From: Phaeotremella fagi
Lineage: Eukaryota > Basidiomycota > Tremellomycetes > Tremellales > Phaeotremellaceae
Direction: 5' to 3'
Assembly: GCA_001599715.1 (NCBI GenBank)
Contig: BCHU01000003.1
Span: 434,001 to 498,000 of the forward strand
Length of the DNA: 64,000 nt
Shown piece by piece: positions 26,185 through 38,408 of the stretch. Each line of letters opens with the position of its first letter. Position 1 is the stretch's first letter. A model generated the notes under the pieces. It saw only the letters and a list, made by a program, of their open reading frames with translations, searched no databases and was not told the DNA's origin. The translations under genes were made by a program, and so were the position numbers.

Positions 26185-28727
26185 CTACTCTAAAAAAGAT
26201 TTAATCTTCGAACAAACCGTCTCCCACTCCATCGACCCCTCCGACCAAAAAGCCTTCGCAGCCGCCAAACCTCTTTCACACTTATCAACCCTAACTCGTA
26301 CCTCCCCAACCCCCCAATATCCAAAATACCAAGCCACCAAACTCCTCAACCCATTCCCCCCTCCCTTTGGTAAATACTGGATATACACCTCTGAATCTTC
26401 CCGGAACGAATCAGCGATATCTAGTAATGACTTTGTATACTTTTCTAAACCGTATGTTGGATCTGGGTTGGGGTTGAGTAAGAGTTCGATAAGTTGGGCA
26501 GGGGTTTTGAATTGTGAGAGGGGGATGTAGATTCTACCGATGCCAGCATCTTTGTCGAGATCCCTTGAAATGTTTATTAATTGAAGTGCTTGACCCGTTT
26601 TTCTTGCTGCATGGATGATTCGAGTTCTGCTGGATCCTAATTTTCTTAATCCACCTCTAGTGTTGATTAAACCGTTAACAGGTGAACAAGGATGTTTCTT
26701 CGTTTCAGTCAAAATCGACCACGAGAGATAACATATTACAGCAGCTATCGATCCACCAACGTTATCTGCGTAGTTGATCAAATCTTCTGTAGTATGAATG
26801 GGGAACTTTTTCTGTGGATTGAAAGTCCTATCAAAAATAATTTCCTTGATCCATCGTCGTTCATCTCTTCGACATGTCTGTGTTTCAGATGATGAAGGGT
26901 CCTCCATAAATTGACAATCCGTTTTATGGCCTTGTAGCATCTGAAGGAAAGGTTGGAGAGGTATCAATCTTGGGATTAAATTACTGAAAAGATGAAGAGA
27001 CGCTCTGGACTGTTCACTCAATCCGGGTAAAGTGTGTAAGACACAGTTCAGATAAGCTTGTGGCGGTTTACTGTAAGTTTCCAAAAGATGATGTTGGATT
27101 CGGTTGACGACTTCCAAACGTGACGACGCAGAAAGCCCATTCCCAAGCTTGTCGAACTTGAATTTATCAATCAAATCATCCTACGCAACATCAATCTCTA
27201 TTCTCTCAATCCCAAGACAAAACAACCTACAGTTACCCTGCACCAAGCAGAAACAGCAACCAAACACAATCTCATTTCCCTCCCAAAAGCCAATGTTTCC
27301 ACATCAAACCGTTTTCTACTCCCCTTTCGTGAAATCTCCTGAGCTTGGACGAGACCTATCAAAGTCATCAAGTCGATATCAGGGGGATTGAACGCGATTT
27401 CAACCAACAACTTGAAATGTTGGATAGGATCTTTAGGTGGACAAGGTGGTAAATCCGGCGAAAGGATCATTAGTGCGTGGATATGGGAGATGAGGGATGT
27501 GGTTTTGATTATCAAATGGGAGGTAAGGAGGGAGAATAAGAATTCCCTGATGGGTCAATAGAGCAACGTTGATGTACTCACTCGATAGGTAAACCCCGCC
27601 AGATCTCCCAATTGAGACTGGTATCAGAAGAGATGAACCAAGTACCAGATCTAATAGCGATTCTACCAGACATCAGGATCCAAACTCCGAAAGGCATAAC
27701 TCACGTGTCAACAAGAAGTAACCAAACCGAGCCCAGGATCCAACTAAGTAAATCACCTTTCGTTCCGAAACCATCTGCACCCAAAAAACTAAGAAATGCA
27801 AGAAAAGGACAGATCCAAACTAAGATCCCACCCAGATAGAAGCACCTTCTCCCGTCGAAATCCATCTCCACCTCCAAAAAGCCTTGGGAGATCAGAACCA
27901 GTTTAAAACCAATTCCACAGACAAACAACCAAAACAACCCCAGTACAGGTCGTCGTTGCAAAGTTTTGACCCGTTTGATACCATCGTTCAAATTGATTTT
28001 TTGGTTAATCAAAAAATCTAATTCCTGTTTAGCTTGGATAGTCTATCAGCGATCTCCCGAGGTCATCGATACGAAATAAACTTACATCGTCGTTTAAATC
28101 TTCTAAAAAACATGGAAAAACGAAGACCGACTCCACCAGTACCAGCTGGTTCTGACCAATCTGAACCCCTCTCCCGATCCTCTCCATCATGTCCTCGACT
28201 AAACCCAAACCCGAATTTCACAGGTAGAGTCGCATCAATCGATTCCTGTATGATATCCCTTTCTTTGTTACTGTCAAAAAAATTGAAGATCAAAGGATAA
28301 GGATTGAACGGTAACAACTCTTTCAGGTTGCATAAAGAATTCAAGAGGATCAGGAGGAGGGGTTGAAGAATTATAAATAAATATTCTTCGATAGGGATAT
28401 TGAAGATTTTGAATCGTGTACATCCGTCTGGATAGGTCTTTGTATGTTTTCCGATGATGTACTAGATGAGTCAGCTTGGATTCACTAGGGGGGTACATAC
28501 GATATCCCATGGAATTGTGTATATCGTCATCTGACTGTTAGTTGAGCTTTGCGAATTAGGACGTTACCATGATTATCAGCCACAACATCTTTATAGTATC
28601 CCTTCGTCCGAACCATGGTCGATAGATCGTGGAGAGTATCACGACGGGTGGAAAGATGAGATATAAATGTCTGAGGTCAGTCATGTTGCCAACAGATTTC
28701 GACTTACATCTGGAGATATGTTAGCAT
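26185..28727 (-). CDS. crtYB: Bifunctional lycopene cyclase/phytoene synthase
   Basis: Eight exons give 747 residues: 28727-28708, 28670-28568, 28530-28501, 28461-28086, 28032-27705, 27662-27582, 27546-27237 and 27180-26185. The N-terminal half is the membrane lycopene cyclase, with two related units each carrying the family's P-x-E-E motif (NIPIEEYLF and GLPIEEFLF) plus YTIPWD and YLGGILVW. The C-terminal half is phytoene synthase, with DDLID (from about residue 417) and NISRDLDKDAGIGRIYIP (about 619-636), the two Asp-rich motifs that bind diphosphate-Mg. Together they make phytoene from geranylgeranyl diphosphate and cyclise lycopene towards beta-carotene. This fusion is fungal. The true start is probably the 20-nt first exon (YLQIHLYLIF matches the family); an ATG at 28684 would be the alternative. 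No desaturase lies nearby. Confidence 0.92.
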
Positions 28728-29365
28728 TTCGGTTAGACAGGTTTAGTCAAGATGAACTTGTTCTTTAAAGTGATGTTAACGAACTGACATCTGACTTGTC
28801 ATGTATATATACTTGTTGGTTTCATTGAGTTAAACTGGACAAACAAACAGATCATTGTTCATTGTTCTTAGTTACATTGTTTCGAATGACGTCTGTGCGT
28901 CAGATTGTGGTCAAATTTGACGTTTTAGAAATAACTGTAACGATGCCGATCTTATTGTTCCTTACGGTGTTTCAGTTTCAGCGATACGTTGAGGGGTGTA
29001 AATGGCACTTCAAGTTACAGTTTTAGCATGTTGAGTGCATAGTAGTTTCAATTATGAGTAAATGATTAAATGATAGATGGTATTATGAAGATGAGTGTAG
29101 TGTAATAAGTAAGTACAAATAAAGTGTAATCTACCATTCTCACAAGACAAATGAATTAAGTAATCTTAAAATTAAAATACAACAAGTGTTGAAGACTTGT
29201 ATTTCCCTTTTCCCTAAACAAGACGTTTGAATGTTGTACAGATTAGACATGAGATGAAATCAGATTGAGATTGAAAATGAAAAGAGACATTTTAATGCCT
29301 GGCCATACTTGGCGTACGGATCAGAGTCAAAAACTAAGATGAATAGGTGTAAGTGACGGTTTTGG
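28728..29365. other. Intergenic spacer
   Basis: About 640 AT-rich bp between two minus-strand genes. It should carry the crtYB promoter and the GTP cyclohydrolase 3' region. No specific light-response or other element could be assigned. Confidence 0.5.
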
Positions 29366-30650
29366 CTATGTCATTACTCTACCTACCTCCTCCCTCGTCT
29401 TTTGTTGATCACGGAAACAACCTAACATAGTACTAGTAACAGTCGTAGCACCAGGTTTTTGTACACCACGCATAGACATACACATGTGACTATGAGTGTC
29501 ATGTCAGCTAATATTCACTCAAAGAGCGATGAGTGTGACTAACCTAGCTTCCATAACAACAGCTACACCTCTAGGTTTGATAGCTTCCATAACAGTCTCC
29601 GCAACTTGTCTAGTAAGTCTTTCTTGAACTTGTAAACGACGTGAGAAAGTTTCAGCGATTCGCGCAAGTTTAGATAACCCAAGAACAAGTTTGTTAGGTA
29701 TATAACCGATTGAAATCTAATATCCAACTCAGTTCGAATCCCATCCACACAAACTTACCTTCCCGGTAAAAGGAACCAAATGATGTTCACATAAACTGAA
29801 AATATCTATATCTCTGACGATCACCATTTCCTCATGATCCTCAGCGAAAACTGCATCATTGATAACATCAACCAAACGTTCTTCGTAACCTTTAGTCATC
29901 CACATGAGTGCTTTAGCGTATCTTTCAGGTGTACGTTGTAAACCCTCTCTATCTGGGTCTTCACCTATACAAGTGAGAACTGTTCTAATGGCTTGAGATA
30001 GGATTTCGATGTTTTGAGCTTTCTCTTGGGCGGTATGTTTCAGACGTTGATGGGTGAGTTTAGCTAAGGGATGGAAGAGTTTATTAGAATATTTTGAAAG
30101 AGTAGAATCAATTTTACGACTACTCACCTGGCCATCCTAAACCCTCTTCATCGGCTATACCACTTCCAACGACAATTCCACCAGTCTCATTAGCACCTGC
30201 TTTAAAAGCTTTTCTGACTTCTTCATTAATATCCTCATCCTCTTTATCCTCATCATTCCCACTTCCAACATTAGAAACACTAGAACCAGCCTCGAATCCA
30301 AGTACAGTAGTCGTCCCAGTTGGAGTAGAAGTACCTGAAGTAGGTCTAAATCCATAACCCTCTCTTTGGGCACGTGGATAGATAACCTGTTGTTGGGGTT
30401 GACGGGTGTTGGTACTATTACCAACATTTAGTGTGGTAGATTTTTTGGGTTGAGGATAGTTTAATGGTTGATCATCTGGTAATCTGGTGTTGGAGATTGG
30501 TGGTGAACGAGCGTTACCGAAGACTTTACCTCTCTCCCATGAACCTGTTGATGATTCTGATAGGATTGAGATGTTGTTGAGGTTCGGTTGGGGGATTGGA
30601 CGAGGTGTTCCACTGTTGGGTAGTGGGTTTGTGGAGGATGTAGGTGACAT
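29366..30650 (-). CDS. FOL2: GTP cyclohydrolase I
   Basis: Exons 30650-30128, 30063-29759, 29716-29544 and 29489-29366 give 374 residues. The enzyme opens GTP to 7,8-dihydroneopterin triphosphate, the first step of folate and tetrahydrobiopterin synthesis, as a cytosolic decamer. Motifs: [33 protein letters not shown] (zinc Cys and active-site His), [20 protein letters not shown], and the C-terminal [15 protein letters not shown] with the second zinc Cys. The catalytic part has normal length. The first 175 residues are a Pro/Ser/Thr-rich disordered extension that includes an acidic run. The gene diverges from RPL43 across about 345 bp. Confidence 0.95.
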
Positions 30651-30995
30651 TGTGGTGGGTTCAAGATATGACTGTGGTATGGATGTATTAATGTATGTGA
30701 CACGTTAAGATGGTGATTTGATGATGCAACCCATCTACATATTGATTCAGACCTAATTTTAGGTTACCATCGGCTCACACAATGCCGACGCATGTTCGGA
30801 TAAAAACTAAAGAATTGTGACATATATAATCCGAGTGTAAAAACCCCTCGAAGTTATCGGTGATAAGAATGCCACAGTTGTTAACTCCTATAAGCCATTC
30901 CATTCCATTCCATCCCCTCCCTCTCCGTCGCTCTTTGATTAAGATTTTATCGTTTCAACACTTTTATCATCAAGACATTCAACAAATCAATTAAA
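30651..30995. promoter_or_regulatory. Divergent promoter of FOL2 and RPL43
   Basis: 345 bp between the two starts. It contains a short tandem run of CCATT (about 30897-30911) followed by a CT-rich stretch just before the RPL43 start, a layout often seen at fungal ribosomal protein genes. Confidence 0.55.
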
Positions 30996-31841
30996 ATGGT
31001 AAGTCGTATATCCAATCTCATCACTGTAGGATATGGTATGGCTTGGTTTGGTGTCGATATTCATTACTTGAATCAAACGGATTACCAGGAAGTTATGTGG
31101 GACGGATTATCGACTTTTCAGTGGACGTCACGGAAGGATTAATCAAGGAGGATGATAGGATGTGAATGTATCATGGGAATGGGTTGATTTTCAAGAATAA
31201 TCGATATCAAAAGGAAGGATTCATCAGACGGATCACCCCATCGTTTCGTCAACCCTGCAACTATAATTCAAAACACTCAACTTTCACATAACACCAAACC
31301 CATACCATATCCCACAAATCCGAACCATAAAGACCCAACACTAACCCCCCGTTTAGACTAAAAGAACAAAGAAGGTCGGAGTTACAGGAAAGTACGGTAC
31401 CCGTTACGGTGCTTCGCTCAGAAAAACGTGAGTCCGCGTTTCGTGGTGCGGTAGTCCGGAGTGAGGGTGAATGGTGGGATCTACTATGATCAAAGCAAAC
31501 ACAATTCGGTGGATAAGAAGAGAATGAATGATCAGGATGAAAAACCAACTCCGAATTAATAACTGACATATAATCACCAGTGTCAAAAAGATGGAAATCA
31601 CCCAACACGCCCGATACGCCTGTCCATCCTGTGGAAAGGTAAGCCATCCATCACCCTCCCTCCACCCACAAGTAACCATTCTGACCAACCACAGAACGCC
31701 GTTAAACGTACCAACGTCGGTATCTGGAAATGTAAAGGTTGTTCAAAAGTTTACGCCGGTGGTGCTTATTCCCTCGGTACACCTTCCGCAGCAACTGTTC
31801 GATCAACTATTAGAAGATTGAGAGAGGTCGTTGAGCAATAG
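30996..31841 (+). CDS. RPL43: 60S ribosomal protein L43 (eL43, L37Ae family)
   Basis: Exons 30996-30998, 31357-31427, 31581-31638 and 31695-31841 give 92 residues, exactly the family length. It is a small zinc-binding protein of the large ribosomal subunit. The sequence [20 protein letters not shown], the zinc Cys pairs CPSC and CKGC, and [12 protein letters not shown] are diagnostic. The first exon is the ATG alone, directly followed by GTAAGT and a 358-nt intron, by far the longest in the window. The second intron (153 nt) is also long. Long early introns are typical of ribosomal protein genes and may carry regulatory sequence. It converges with TOK1. Confidence 0.95.
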
Positions 31842-32060
31842 GCGCGGGGTTAGGGTTACTCTTTACCGGTTGATGTATTGATTTATTAAACGATTGTGGT
31901 TTGGGGTGGTGGTGTCATATTTGATGTTCACCATTATATGATTTCATGTTTGAGGATTACGAGAATGCTAACTAAGGCTAAAGGCTACAAGAATTTTTTA
32001 TCACTACTACCATTTTACTCATACACGAAGATCCCAAGACCCCTCGAAACCCTTTCCCCC

Positions 32061-34858
32061 TTAAACCATTCCCTCCCCCTTGCGTAACCGACTAGCATGT
32101 CTCCTAAACATCCTACCAGTCAACCCCGAAAACCTATTTTCAGCAACTTCCTCCAACCCTTTGGTCCCCTCTAGATTCTCATCTTCCCGTCGATCCTTCT
32201 CCACCTCATCTTTCGTCCATCTTTCGAATCTGTTCAATTCCTCACCTTCAAGTTTTTGGAGTATCGAGCCCAAAACTAAGATCTCGGCGAAGGTGTTTCG
32301 ATATCTTACAATCGAACGTTAACCAGTGTTGCGGGTGTGATGTCGGTGCGACTTACCTCCTTACTCTGGATAACATGTCTGCGTCCCCACCTTTAAGTTG
32401 TTCAGGTTGAGTCTTCTCTCTATTCTTTTCATCTTTTTTCGTTTTCTCCTCCTCCCCCCTCCAGATAGCTAGCATATTAGCATCATCCCCTCGTATAGCT
32501 TTAACATCCCGAATCTGAACTATAATGCAAAAACAAAGATCTGATCAGTAACACGAAGCCGTGTTAAACAACAACGTTTGACCCACCATTCCGATCAGCT
32601 AGCAACAAAGTCCTAGCTATCCCTTTATCCATACTATCCAATAACATCTGTCGAGCTTCAGCCTCAAGTTGGATCATCCGATCTAACAATTGTCTCAATA
32701 AATCCAATTCCACTTTTTTGGCCGTGTCCTCTTCTTCTTCCTCCTCTTCCTCTTTTTCACCGGTTACAGATTCTTTTCTCGATGGCTTTTTGGGATCGTT
32801 CAAGATTGATTCTTCTTTGTCGATTCTGGATCCAGATTCTTCTTTTGAAATTTCGTCGTCGTCGTCGGCGTCTCGTTGATTCTCATCTGATGCAGTGGAA
32901 TTCAATTTCTCCGCCTCATCCTCATCGTCAACTTCCTTCTTCCCCTTTCCCCCATTTTTTTGTTTCTTCTCAAGAACATTTTCAACCCTTTTGAAATCTT
33001 TCCGTATTCTCTTCTCTGTATCATTAAAATGATCCTCTCCGTTACCAGCAGATCCATCGGTAAAAGTATCATCAGAATCTCGGGTTTTAGATTCGGTAAT
33101 CTGATCATCGTTTGCAGATTTCTTTTCATCCTCATGTGCTGGCCCTTCACCACCACCACCGACACTGGTGTTTGATTTAACGGCATCACCGAACGAATCG
33201 CCCAACAATCTTTCTCTCATTTGACCATAACTCTCATGAAACTTCAAAACAAAATTCGCGTGTGAATCGAACGCTTCTGGTGTATTCGTTTTTTCACGGA
33301 TGAAAGCGGTTCTAGTAGCCCCTCGTTCAGAGTATGTACTTAGCTAGCGGGGTTCAGTTAGTTTCAGATGCACAAGGAAGTTGAATTTCACTCACTAAAC
33401 CGGTTATCGTTTGTACGGCGAAACTGGTGACGATTGGTACGGCCATTAAAGCGTAGACTATGAAAATGACTTTGGAAGCTGGTTGGGTCATTGGGAAATC
33501 TCCAAATCCTGGGGTTTGGTCAGTTATGCTCAAAACGAATTGGACTCACCGATAGTGAGGGTAAGGATCATTACTGAGTAGATCCCGTTGCTACGGAGGA
33601 CATCAAGATAAATTTAGTATGAATCCGTTATCTCCACTTGTTACCTACCCATAACTCCAACCTTCGATATTAGAAAAGATGGCAGCGCCCGTCACCCAAA
33701 ACACAACGAGACCAAAAGCACTCCAAAGAAGGTCATACAACTGACTCATCCTATCCAGCATACTGCATTAGTAACTGAATTCAAGCCCATAAAGGATAAC
33801 ACTCACATTTCCTCCCGTTGATTGATCTGATAAATCAAAGCCATCTCTTCAGTCAAACTAGCATGGGGTCGAAGTTTATTAGCCTCCCTATGCATAGCCC
33901 CTTCATATCTAACTCTCCATCTACTTCTTCTCGCATCAGCCCTATCAGAAAAATACGATACAACCAACGCAATCTGATTACCCAATTGTGAGATCGTTAA
34001 GACTGCGAAAGGGAAAATCAAAACTTTCCCAGCTGTGGTTGTAGGCGAATAATCTCCATAGCCGATGGTTAAAGCTACTTGAACAGAGAAATATAGGGCG
34101 TCGCTGTATGACCAACTTTCAATTTTACAGAATACTAGGGATTGAAGAGCTAGGATTGAGATTAGGAAGGTTACTGATAACATGAATCGACGACCTTCGG
34201 AGCGTATATCATAAGCGTCCGCATCTTCTTTCCCGAAAGCCAAGAAATAATGGATAAGTAAGGCTATACAGATTATCCCACTGTCGATAACTGAGACCAC
34301 AGCTGACCAAAATCCTTCAGCGTAGGTGTAACCATCACCGTTACGTGTGAGTATACCGAAGATTGTTAGATTGATTATTGCGACGATAGTTTTAGCGAGC
34401 CAAAAGATTAACGATAGTCTGGACGTAAATTGGGTTAGATCGCCTCGATGGATATACTCACCTCGTACCATTCTTCCACCATTTCTCAGATTTACCAGCA
34501 AATCTCACTATCAAAAGAGCGTTGGCAATAATGTTCAACGCAAGTCCGACGGCTGATAAAGCTAGAGAAGCTGTAGGATCGGATTGTGGAGTACCATATT
34601 GATCGTACCAATGTTCCTAAAACCATGTAAGTTAGATTTTCGGTAATCAGAAGAAAAGTTACTCACTGTTAAAGCGGGTATATCGAGTAAAGTAGCTAAT
34701 GGAGCTGCAATCGCTGCTATCAATGGACAGTATTTGGCGATGGTATGGATATGGTGGGCATGGATTAGATATCGATACCAAGGATTTCTAGGTATTTCCT
34801 GCTTGGGTGAATCATTGTCATTATCATTATCTGGTGTTGATGATCTTGATCGTGTCAT
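32061..34858 (-). CDS. TOK1: TOK1-type outward-rectifier potassium channel
   Basis: Nine exons give 796 residues: 34858-34667, 34616-34462, 34418-33807, 33762-33649, 33590-33550, 33508-33396, 33343-32587, 32519-32357 and 32304-32061. This fungal plasma-membrane channel has eight membrane helices and two pore loops per subunit. Pore 1 has the filter TIGYGDYSPTT and pore 2 TIGFGDFPMTQ, each preceded by a pore helix. The order of helices (four before, two, pore, two) fits TOK1. The C-terminal 400 residues are cytosolic, with very acidic Glu/Lys/Asp-rich runs (EEEEEEEE) and a helical end that may be regulatory. The second filter is split by an intron after its first Gly (33550/33508). All junctions are GT-AG. 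Confidence 0.93.
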
Positions 34859-35408
34859 CCTGGTTTAGGATGGGGATGAGGATGAGTTGAACACTTCTCA
34901 TGGGTTGTAGCAAGTGTTTTTTGGTTGTGGAACTGGGACACTTGAGTTTTTCTATTTTTTGTTGTTTGGCTAAAAATATCTTGTCGCGGACTCAACGAGC
35001 ATGTGAGGTTTGCTGACGTCATTCAAGCTGGTTCAATAGATGCAAATGTCAGTTTACACTTTGAGAATGAAGTACTTGTATGCATTTGGTGTAACTGATA
35101 CAGGAGTAGTTAGCACTCCGAGCAGTATCTATTAACTTTTATCTTTTAGATCCAAAGTCCAAAGGAGGAGGAAGATCTTAGGAGAGGTATAGGAAGAACG
35201 TTTTGGTTATTGGCTGGGTGATCAATTAAATGGGAGGATCAAACAAATTGATGCTGTTTATGCAAAAGACAGTCAGTCACCTTTCGGATCCGAACGTGTT
35301 CGATTGGTGACTCAAAATATACTTGTGTTGTGTATTAGAGACTTATTCTTGGAGTCTTAGAGTGTTACTATCTCGTTCTTACATGACACTCCCACACTTA
35401 TTCACACA
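34859..35408. promoter_or_regulatory. Divergent region between TOK1 and the Zn2Cys6 regulator
   Basis: 550 bp. It contains AGTACTTGTA at 35071-35080, one of several such words in noncoding parts of the window. No other element recognised. Confidence 0.5.
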
Positions 35409-38141
35409 ATGTTAGACCAAACTCCAGGTGCAGGCTCAAGTCAATCAATCAACCAATCTCATTCTCCAGAAATCACTCTACCTATCGGACCTCGAAAACA
35501 AAATATCGCTTGTGACTTGTGTAGAGGTAAGAAAATAAGATGTATCAGAACACCAGGAAATGATAAGGTACGGAGATGAAGCAATGAGATCACCTCTAAC
35601 ACCCAGTGTGATCAATGTACGACCAGAAATGCAGAATGCACAACGCATTACATCGACAATTTAACATCCAAACCCAAACGACCTAGGAAATATCGTAAAA
35701 GTGTTTCAAACGATGAAGACGATAATTTCGATTCCAACGATTTATCTTCGAAAAGACGGAAATCATCCGGTACAACTGCAGACTCGAGAGATATAGGAAC
35801 TATCGTTCTTGATCGTAACCATTCATCTTACATGATGTACTTGGATCCAGCTTGTGAGAAGAGGAGAGAGGAGGTTGTTAAACGGACTATGCTTAATGAG
35901 AAACGAACTTCGGGGATAAGGGATACTGAAGGGTATATACCGCACCGATCCACGTAAGTTGAGGATCTTTTCATTATGACTGAGACAAATGCTTCAGAGG
36001 TATTCAGCACCTTTTCGAAACTCCACCACGGGTTCAAGATAATTTCCCTTGGATAAATGAATGTCCAGCAGCGAGACAGAGATCGTTGATCGCTTTTCTC
36101 TTCTCACCTTCTCCAGTAGTTGATCGACATTCGCCATACACCGATTTGTCAAGTATAGAAGTGTCAAAGTCTGGTTTTAGTGATGTACTGGAAGATAAAG
36201 ATGGGTTGATTTGGGATGAAGCACCTACTGCCGCACATTTACCATTAGTGAATAACGGTCTAGCAGAGTGAGTTTCATCTTTATCTCGAAGCACAACTAA
36301 TATCATTTCAGACTCATTAGCGATCTTCTGGAATCATACTATTCCCTTGTTCATCTACGAATCCCCATCCTGAATCCTGAAAAACTTCATGCCCGTTATA
36401 CTTCACCATTAGATGCAACCGTCGGAGGTCATCTTCCCCATGGACTTCTAGCTGTTGTGCTAGCTTTGGGTGCCAGATTCTCAGATCACCAGGTGATGCA
36501 GGATGATAAAGAAGAATGTGCAATTAGAGATCGAGCTTCTGGGAAACTGGAGAGTCGTAGTAGGATCGTTCAACTGCTCACGATACGAGCTAGGGAGGTT
36601 GTGGAGGTTACCAAAGTTGGAAGAATCGCTTCCGTGGAAAACGCCCAAACGTTGCTGTTGTTGGACTCTCTTCTCGGTCGTGAGTAATCTTCAAGATAAG
36701 GGTGTTGACACTAACGATATGCAGAGGCGCCATATCTTGAATCTAGTAGGTTGTTTCAGTGTGGTAACCATTAACTTTTTCAGGATATCAAGCCAACTAT
36801 TTCATGATGGCTATCAATCATGTGAAAATTCTGGGTTGCGATACCTTAAGCTCCATCAACTTGCGATATAACGATTTGGAAAAACAGATCATGATCCCTC
36901 TATGGAGATTTGCATATTTCGGTGACAGCTTACGAGCTGTATTCTATGGACTACCTTTGTCTTTGTAAGTGCACATCAAGATGACAGGAGAAACCGTTGC
37001 CAACTAACATATCCTAGACCTGATGATGACGATTCGACACTCGCTTCGTTCGCTCTTGACCCCAGTTTTAACAAGACAGTTGATATCGATGCTGCAGTGA
37101 GTGAGACTTATTCTTACCCGATTTATCTAATCACATCGCAGTGGACCAAAGGTTCTCTTCTTTTGATATCAATCTACAGAGACCTAGCATCATTACTAGT
37201 TTTAAGAAACATGCGAGCCACACCACCAGCCAACATCTCAACATTACGTGAAACCATTCATCGAATTTCTATATGGAGGGACGAACATTTATTGCTTTGT
37301 GGTGTGCCCGAACAGATACCTCAAGGTTGGGATTATACGGCGGTGATCAATAGTGTTACGGCAGACGCTTTCTTTCATTGTACTTGGTTACTTTTGGATA
37401 AATACGTTTCTGGAAATGGTATCACTGTCACGGGTGGATTCAAGGTTGAGATGGATATGATGAAAGAGAGGATAGAGAGGGAGGCTTTACAATCTGCCTT
37501 GAGAATTTCACATTTGGTAGGTCGTCTATTTGGCAGTTGAGTCGAATCTAACCTCCCCCATCTTTAGGTGAACGTATTGACTGGTCACGAATATTTGCAT
37601 CTCGACCCGTAAGTCAGAAAATCTGACAATGAATTGAACCTAACTTTCCATCCACAGAATGATTCTCCACCAAGTCATATACGAAGCCGGTATCTACCTA
37701 GCCATGAAGGGCAACGATCAATGTCTGGCTTGCGTTAAAGGACTCGAACAAGCCTCCCACCCCTTCCCACAACTAATGAACTCTGCTCAAAAAATCAAAA
37801 ACATCTATACACCAAATCCAACCCAACTGAACAATTTCAATAACAACATGATCAACGCTAACAACTGTACAAGTCTGTCCAATACCGCGACCACGTTGAA
37901 CAACACTATCCAACCCAGTGAGATGAATTATCAGCCGATTCACCCGGCTCGAACTGGGAGTGGATCGGTGGGTGGTTGGAGACAAGGGACTTTATCTTGG
38001 GAAGGCGTTTTCACTGAGAAACCGATTTCGGGGGGGTCGGAGCAACTTCAGAAAGTTGGTTCAAGTCAGAATTTGACTCCTGGGCTGGGTGAGGCTCAGA
38101 AGGACATGGATGTCTTGTTGGGTTTACCGATGTTCATCTGA
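35409..38141 (+). CDS. Zn2Cys6 fungal transcription factor
   Basis: Ten exons give 774 residues: 35409-35567, 35607-35953, 35998-36267, 36312-36679, 36725-36745, 36784-36964, 37018-37096, 37142-37516, 37568-37608 and 37658-38141. The N-terminal binuclear zinc cluster has Cys at 35, 38, 45, 54, 57 and 64, with the typical basic run RGKKIRC, then a basic linker (KPKRPRKYRK). The centre resembles the fungal-specific transcription-factor domain (LPHGLLAVVLALGARFS, TLLLLDSLL, YQANYFMMAINHVKILG). The C-terminal part is Asn/Ser-rich. It should bind CGG-type sites in the nucleus; targets are unknown. The 21-nt exon is needed to join the middle domain. No adjacent cluster suggests a pathway-specific role. 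Confidence 0.9.
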
Positions 38142-38408
38142 TTGAGGGGCGGGTTTGTGTTTGCGTAGTGGGGGTATATATGGGTGTGGTTATACGCCGG
38201 ATAGCAGTAATAGATGTATGATAGATTATGTTGTAGCTGGTTAGATCGTCTAATTGTCCCTGCAAGGTCATCACAAGTCTAACCATTCCGAAGAAACGTC
38301 AGTGCCAATATAAAATCTATCAACACATCCTCAACCTCAAAATCCCTTTTTGGATTTTGCTACCAAATCCCTGGAAAACTCAAAAGAAGTATACATACCA
38401 AAGTACAG

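Noticed and set aside
29719..29735. GTTCGAATCCC, resembling a tRNA T-arm
   Set aside because: It lies in an intron of GTP cyclohydrolase I, and the flanking exons leave no room for acceptor and anticodon stems.
19792..30650. Heme, carotenoid and pterin genes as one biosynthetic cluster
   Set aside because: They are unrelated pathways, separated by membrane-protein genes and without partner enzymes; proximity alone is not evidence.
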